Origin: a virus
Virus record (IMG/VR): IMGVR_UViG_3300035698_021077
Span: 1 to 21,319 of that record
Strand: one strand, 5' to 3'
DNA length: 21,319 bases
The first letter of the stretch is position 1. Each line of letters begins with the position of its first letter. The position numbers were made by a program, and so were the translations under genes. Positions 21,184-21,319 of this stretch are shown one piece after another. The notes beneath the pieces were generated by a model. It ran no database searches, had not been told where the DNA came from, and saw nothing but the letters and a program-made list of their open reading frames with translations.

Positions 21184-21319
21184 CTATTTCTCTAATACAG
21201 TTTTCTTAGCATGTATAGCATAAATATATTTTGGAACTCCTCCAATAGGTATAACATAGAACTTTAATGCTTCATCATATTGATTTCTTATATTAACAAC
21301 TACATTATTATTCTTAACT
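21184..21319 (-). CDS. C-terminal end of an unknown protein (cut by window edge)
   Basis: From base 21318 a frame is open for 44 codons to the TAG at 21186-21184: VKNNNVVVNIRNQYDEALKF, then YVIPIGGVPKYIYAIHAKKTVLEK. The protein-like text, with a beta hairpin type IPIGGVPKYIYA, supports a real gene that begins beyond the window. Function not recognised. A possible displaced continuation lies just downstream in another frame. Confidence 0.5.
   Translation of the reverse strand, partial: VKNNNVVVNIRNQYDEALKFYVIPIGGVPKYIYAIHAKKTVLEK

Overview
The window is a 21.3-kb piece of a tailed-phage (siphovirus-type) genome, or of a prophage. It carries the whole head and tail structural module, almost all of it on the minus strand and therefore transcribed from right to left. 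The DNA is very AT-rich. Start codons are preceded by A-rich tracts such as AAAATAAATTA instead of a Shine-Dalgarno sequence, the pattern known for Bacteroidota (for example Flavobacterium), so a low-GC Bacteroidota host is the best inference. TAA, TAG and TGA all occur as ordinary stops, so the standard bacterial code applies. No integrase, lysis gene, tRNA or CRISPR array was seen.

Following transcription from the right edge: a partial gene and three small genes of unknown function (21319 to 20108) lead into a 250-residue protein (20111-19359). I recognise this one as a stand-alone member of the alpha-glutamyl/putrescinyl-thymine pyrophosphorylase / 5-hmdU-DNA-kinase helical-domain family, known from phages with hypermodified thymines. 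An intergenic island follows (19064-19358), with a small plus-strand gene, a strong bidirectional terminator, compact hairpins and an 18-bp palindrome. Next comes a canonical HK97-type late module: P27-like small terminase, large terminase, portal, S78 prohead protease, HK97-fold major capsid, gp6-like connector, head closure protein, HK97 gp10-like protein, tail terminator-like protein, three tandem tail-tube paralogues, the tail-assembly chaperone pair, the tape measure, a large tail-tip/hub protein and three fibre or adhesin genes, the last cut by the left edge.

The genes work together in the usual way. TerS and TerL package DNA through the portal; the protease matures the capsid; the connectors join head and tail; tube protein polymerises around the tape measure with help from the chaperones; the distal proteins recognise the host. 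Two hairpin terminators lie inside this module, one after the capsid gene and one between the chaperones and the tape measure. They probably help keep capsid and tube mRNA abundant and tape-measure and fibre mRNA scarce.

Most worth a second look: the base-hypermodification-type protein and its translationally coupled 86-residue partner; three tandem tail-tube genes, two sharing a 74-bp identical block; a nine-A slippery run that fuses the two chaperone frames by a -1 shift; a fibre with perfectly in-phase 114-bp repeats whose motifs recur in a second fibre gene; and a seven-bladed propeller protein with an N-terminal INIGDxWK repeat.
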